Origin: Cohnella pontilimi
GTDB lineage: Bacteria > Bacillota > Bacilli > Paenibacillales > Paenibacillaceae
DNA length: 64,000 nucleotides
Direction: 5' to 3'
Assembly (NCBI RefSeq): GCF_005049045.1
Contig: NZ_SUPK01000002.1
Span: 186,001 to 250,000 of the forward strand
A program made the position numbers and the translations under genes. Within the stretch, counting starts at the first letter, position 1. The number at the start of each line of letters is the position of its first letter. A model generated the notes under the pieces. The model was not told where the DNA came from. It ran no database searches and worked only from the letters and a program-made list of their open reading frames with translations. Positions 63,715 to 64,000 of this stretch are shown here, piece by piece.

Positions 63715-64000
63715 GTGACGAAAACTTTATTTGCGGGTTTTAAAAAAGAAGACTTTCGAGCAATGACGGTACCCGGGCTGGAGGGCCGCATGGAAGCGAT
63801 TATCGGAACGGTCCGTCCCAAACTGGACGCGCTGGGCTCGGATCTCTCGCCCGTGCTGGCCGGCTTGTGCGGGGAATCGATGACGGCTCATGTGGCCAAG
63901 CATGCGAGAAGATCGGTGAATCCTCCGGCCGACACATGGGTGGCTTGGTCCAGAAATCCGCGGGGTTATAAAGGGCATCCTCACTTTCAGATCGGGATTT
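63715..64000 (+). CDS. YktB family (UPF0637/DUF1054) protein, N-terminal part
   Basis: The first ~95 codons are present before the window ends. From the GTG at 63715 (GAGGTG five bases upstream) the translation is TKTLFAGFKKEDFRAMTVPG, then LEGRMEAIIGTVRPKLDALG and later NPPADTWVAWSRNPRGYKGH; the final segment is characteristic of YktB proteins, which have an unknown function. It is divergent from the gene at 62949-63551. Confidence 0.8.
   Translation, partial: MTKTLFAGFKKEDFRAMTVPGLEGRMEAIIGTVRPKLDALGSDLSPVLAGLCGESMTAHVAKHARRSVNPPADTWVAWSRNPRGYKGHPHFQIGI

Overview
The window looks like ordinary chromosomal core of a GC-rich, spore-forming Firmicute, most probably Paenibacillaceae (Paenibacillus or Cohnella type). 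The basis is gene order close to Bacillus subtilis (rpmB-spoVM-rpe-rsgA-prkC-prpC-rlmN-rsmB-fmt-def-priA-coaBC-rpoZ-gmk-remA; rpsD-tyrS-acsA-acuA-acuC-ccpA-ytxJ), a SpoVM sporulation peptide, a tyrosine T-box leader, CcpA with cre-like boxes, bacillithiol-type BrxC and RemA. I see no rRNA, tRNA, CRISPR array, insertion sequence or prophage.

Layout. 1-4.2 kb: the start of recG, a DegV protein and a FakA/YloV kinase subunit (together a likely fatty-acid kinase pair), YloU, and rpmB on the other strand. 4.3-18.2 kb: one long leftward block for sporulation (spoVM), carbon metabolism (rpe), the PrkC/PrpC kinase-phosphatase pair with RsgA, translation initiation and rRNA modification, priA, coaBC, rpoZ, gmk and remA. 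18.4-24.2 kb: yitJ, dapF and a calcium P-type ATPase, divergent from rqcH. 26-33.7 kb: PHP phosphoesterase, LysR regulator, YlbG/YlbF (RNase Y accessory), a frameshifted hybrid sensor kinase, a CBS protein and an M20 hydrolase. 33.9-39.9 kb: YugN, FtsW, an Asp23 protein, a Ca2+/H+ exchanger, YlaN, a degenerate HPr-like protein, an M29 aminopeptidase and a lipoprotein.

40-51.9 kb is the rpsD/tyrS/pbp1A/acsA/acuAC/mtnN/ccpA/brxC block. It has the best-supported regulation in the window: a consensus rpsD promoter with a long leader, a T-box with a UAC specifier before tyrS, and two cre-like boxes between acsA and acuA. 52-56.7 kb holds a zinc-ribbon protein, VanZ, PTS enzyme I and an EIICBA permease translationally coupled to it, with no ptsH. 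56.7-64 kb holds a CoA-binding protein, aroA, two overlapping crcB genes, a rhodanese, aroK, gnd, yceI, an uncharacterised protein and the start of a YktB-family gene.

Most leftward genes are tightly packed, with 4-base ATGA overlaps at prpC/prkC, coaBC/priA and ptsG/ptsI, so translational coupling is common. I found no clearly new biological system. The signals most worth a second look are a ~57-bp intergenic element present twice (16980-17036 and 57225-57283), the A7 frameshift in the hybrid kinase, the HPr-like protein without its catalytic histidine, and a palindromic operator at the yceI promoter. Function statements rest on recognising protein families by eye; no database search was run.
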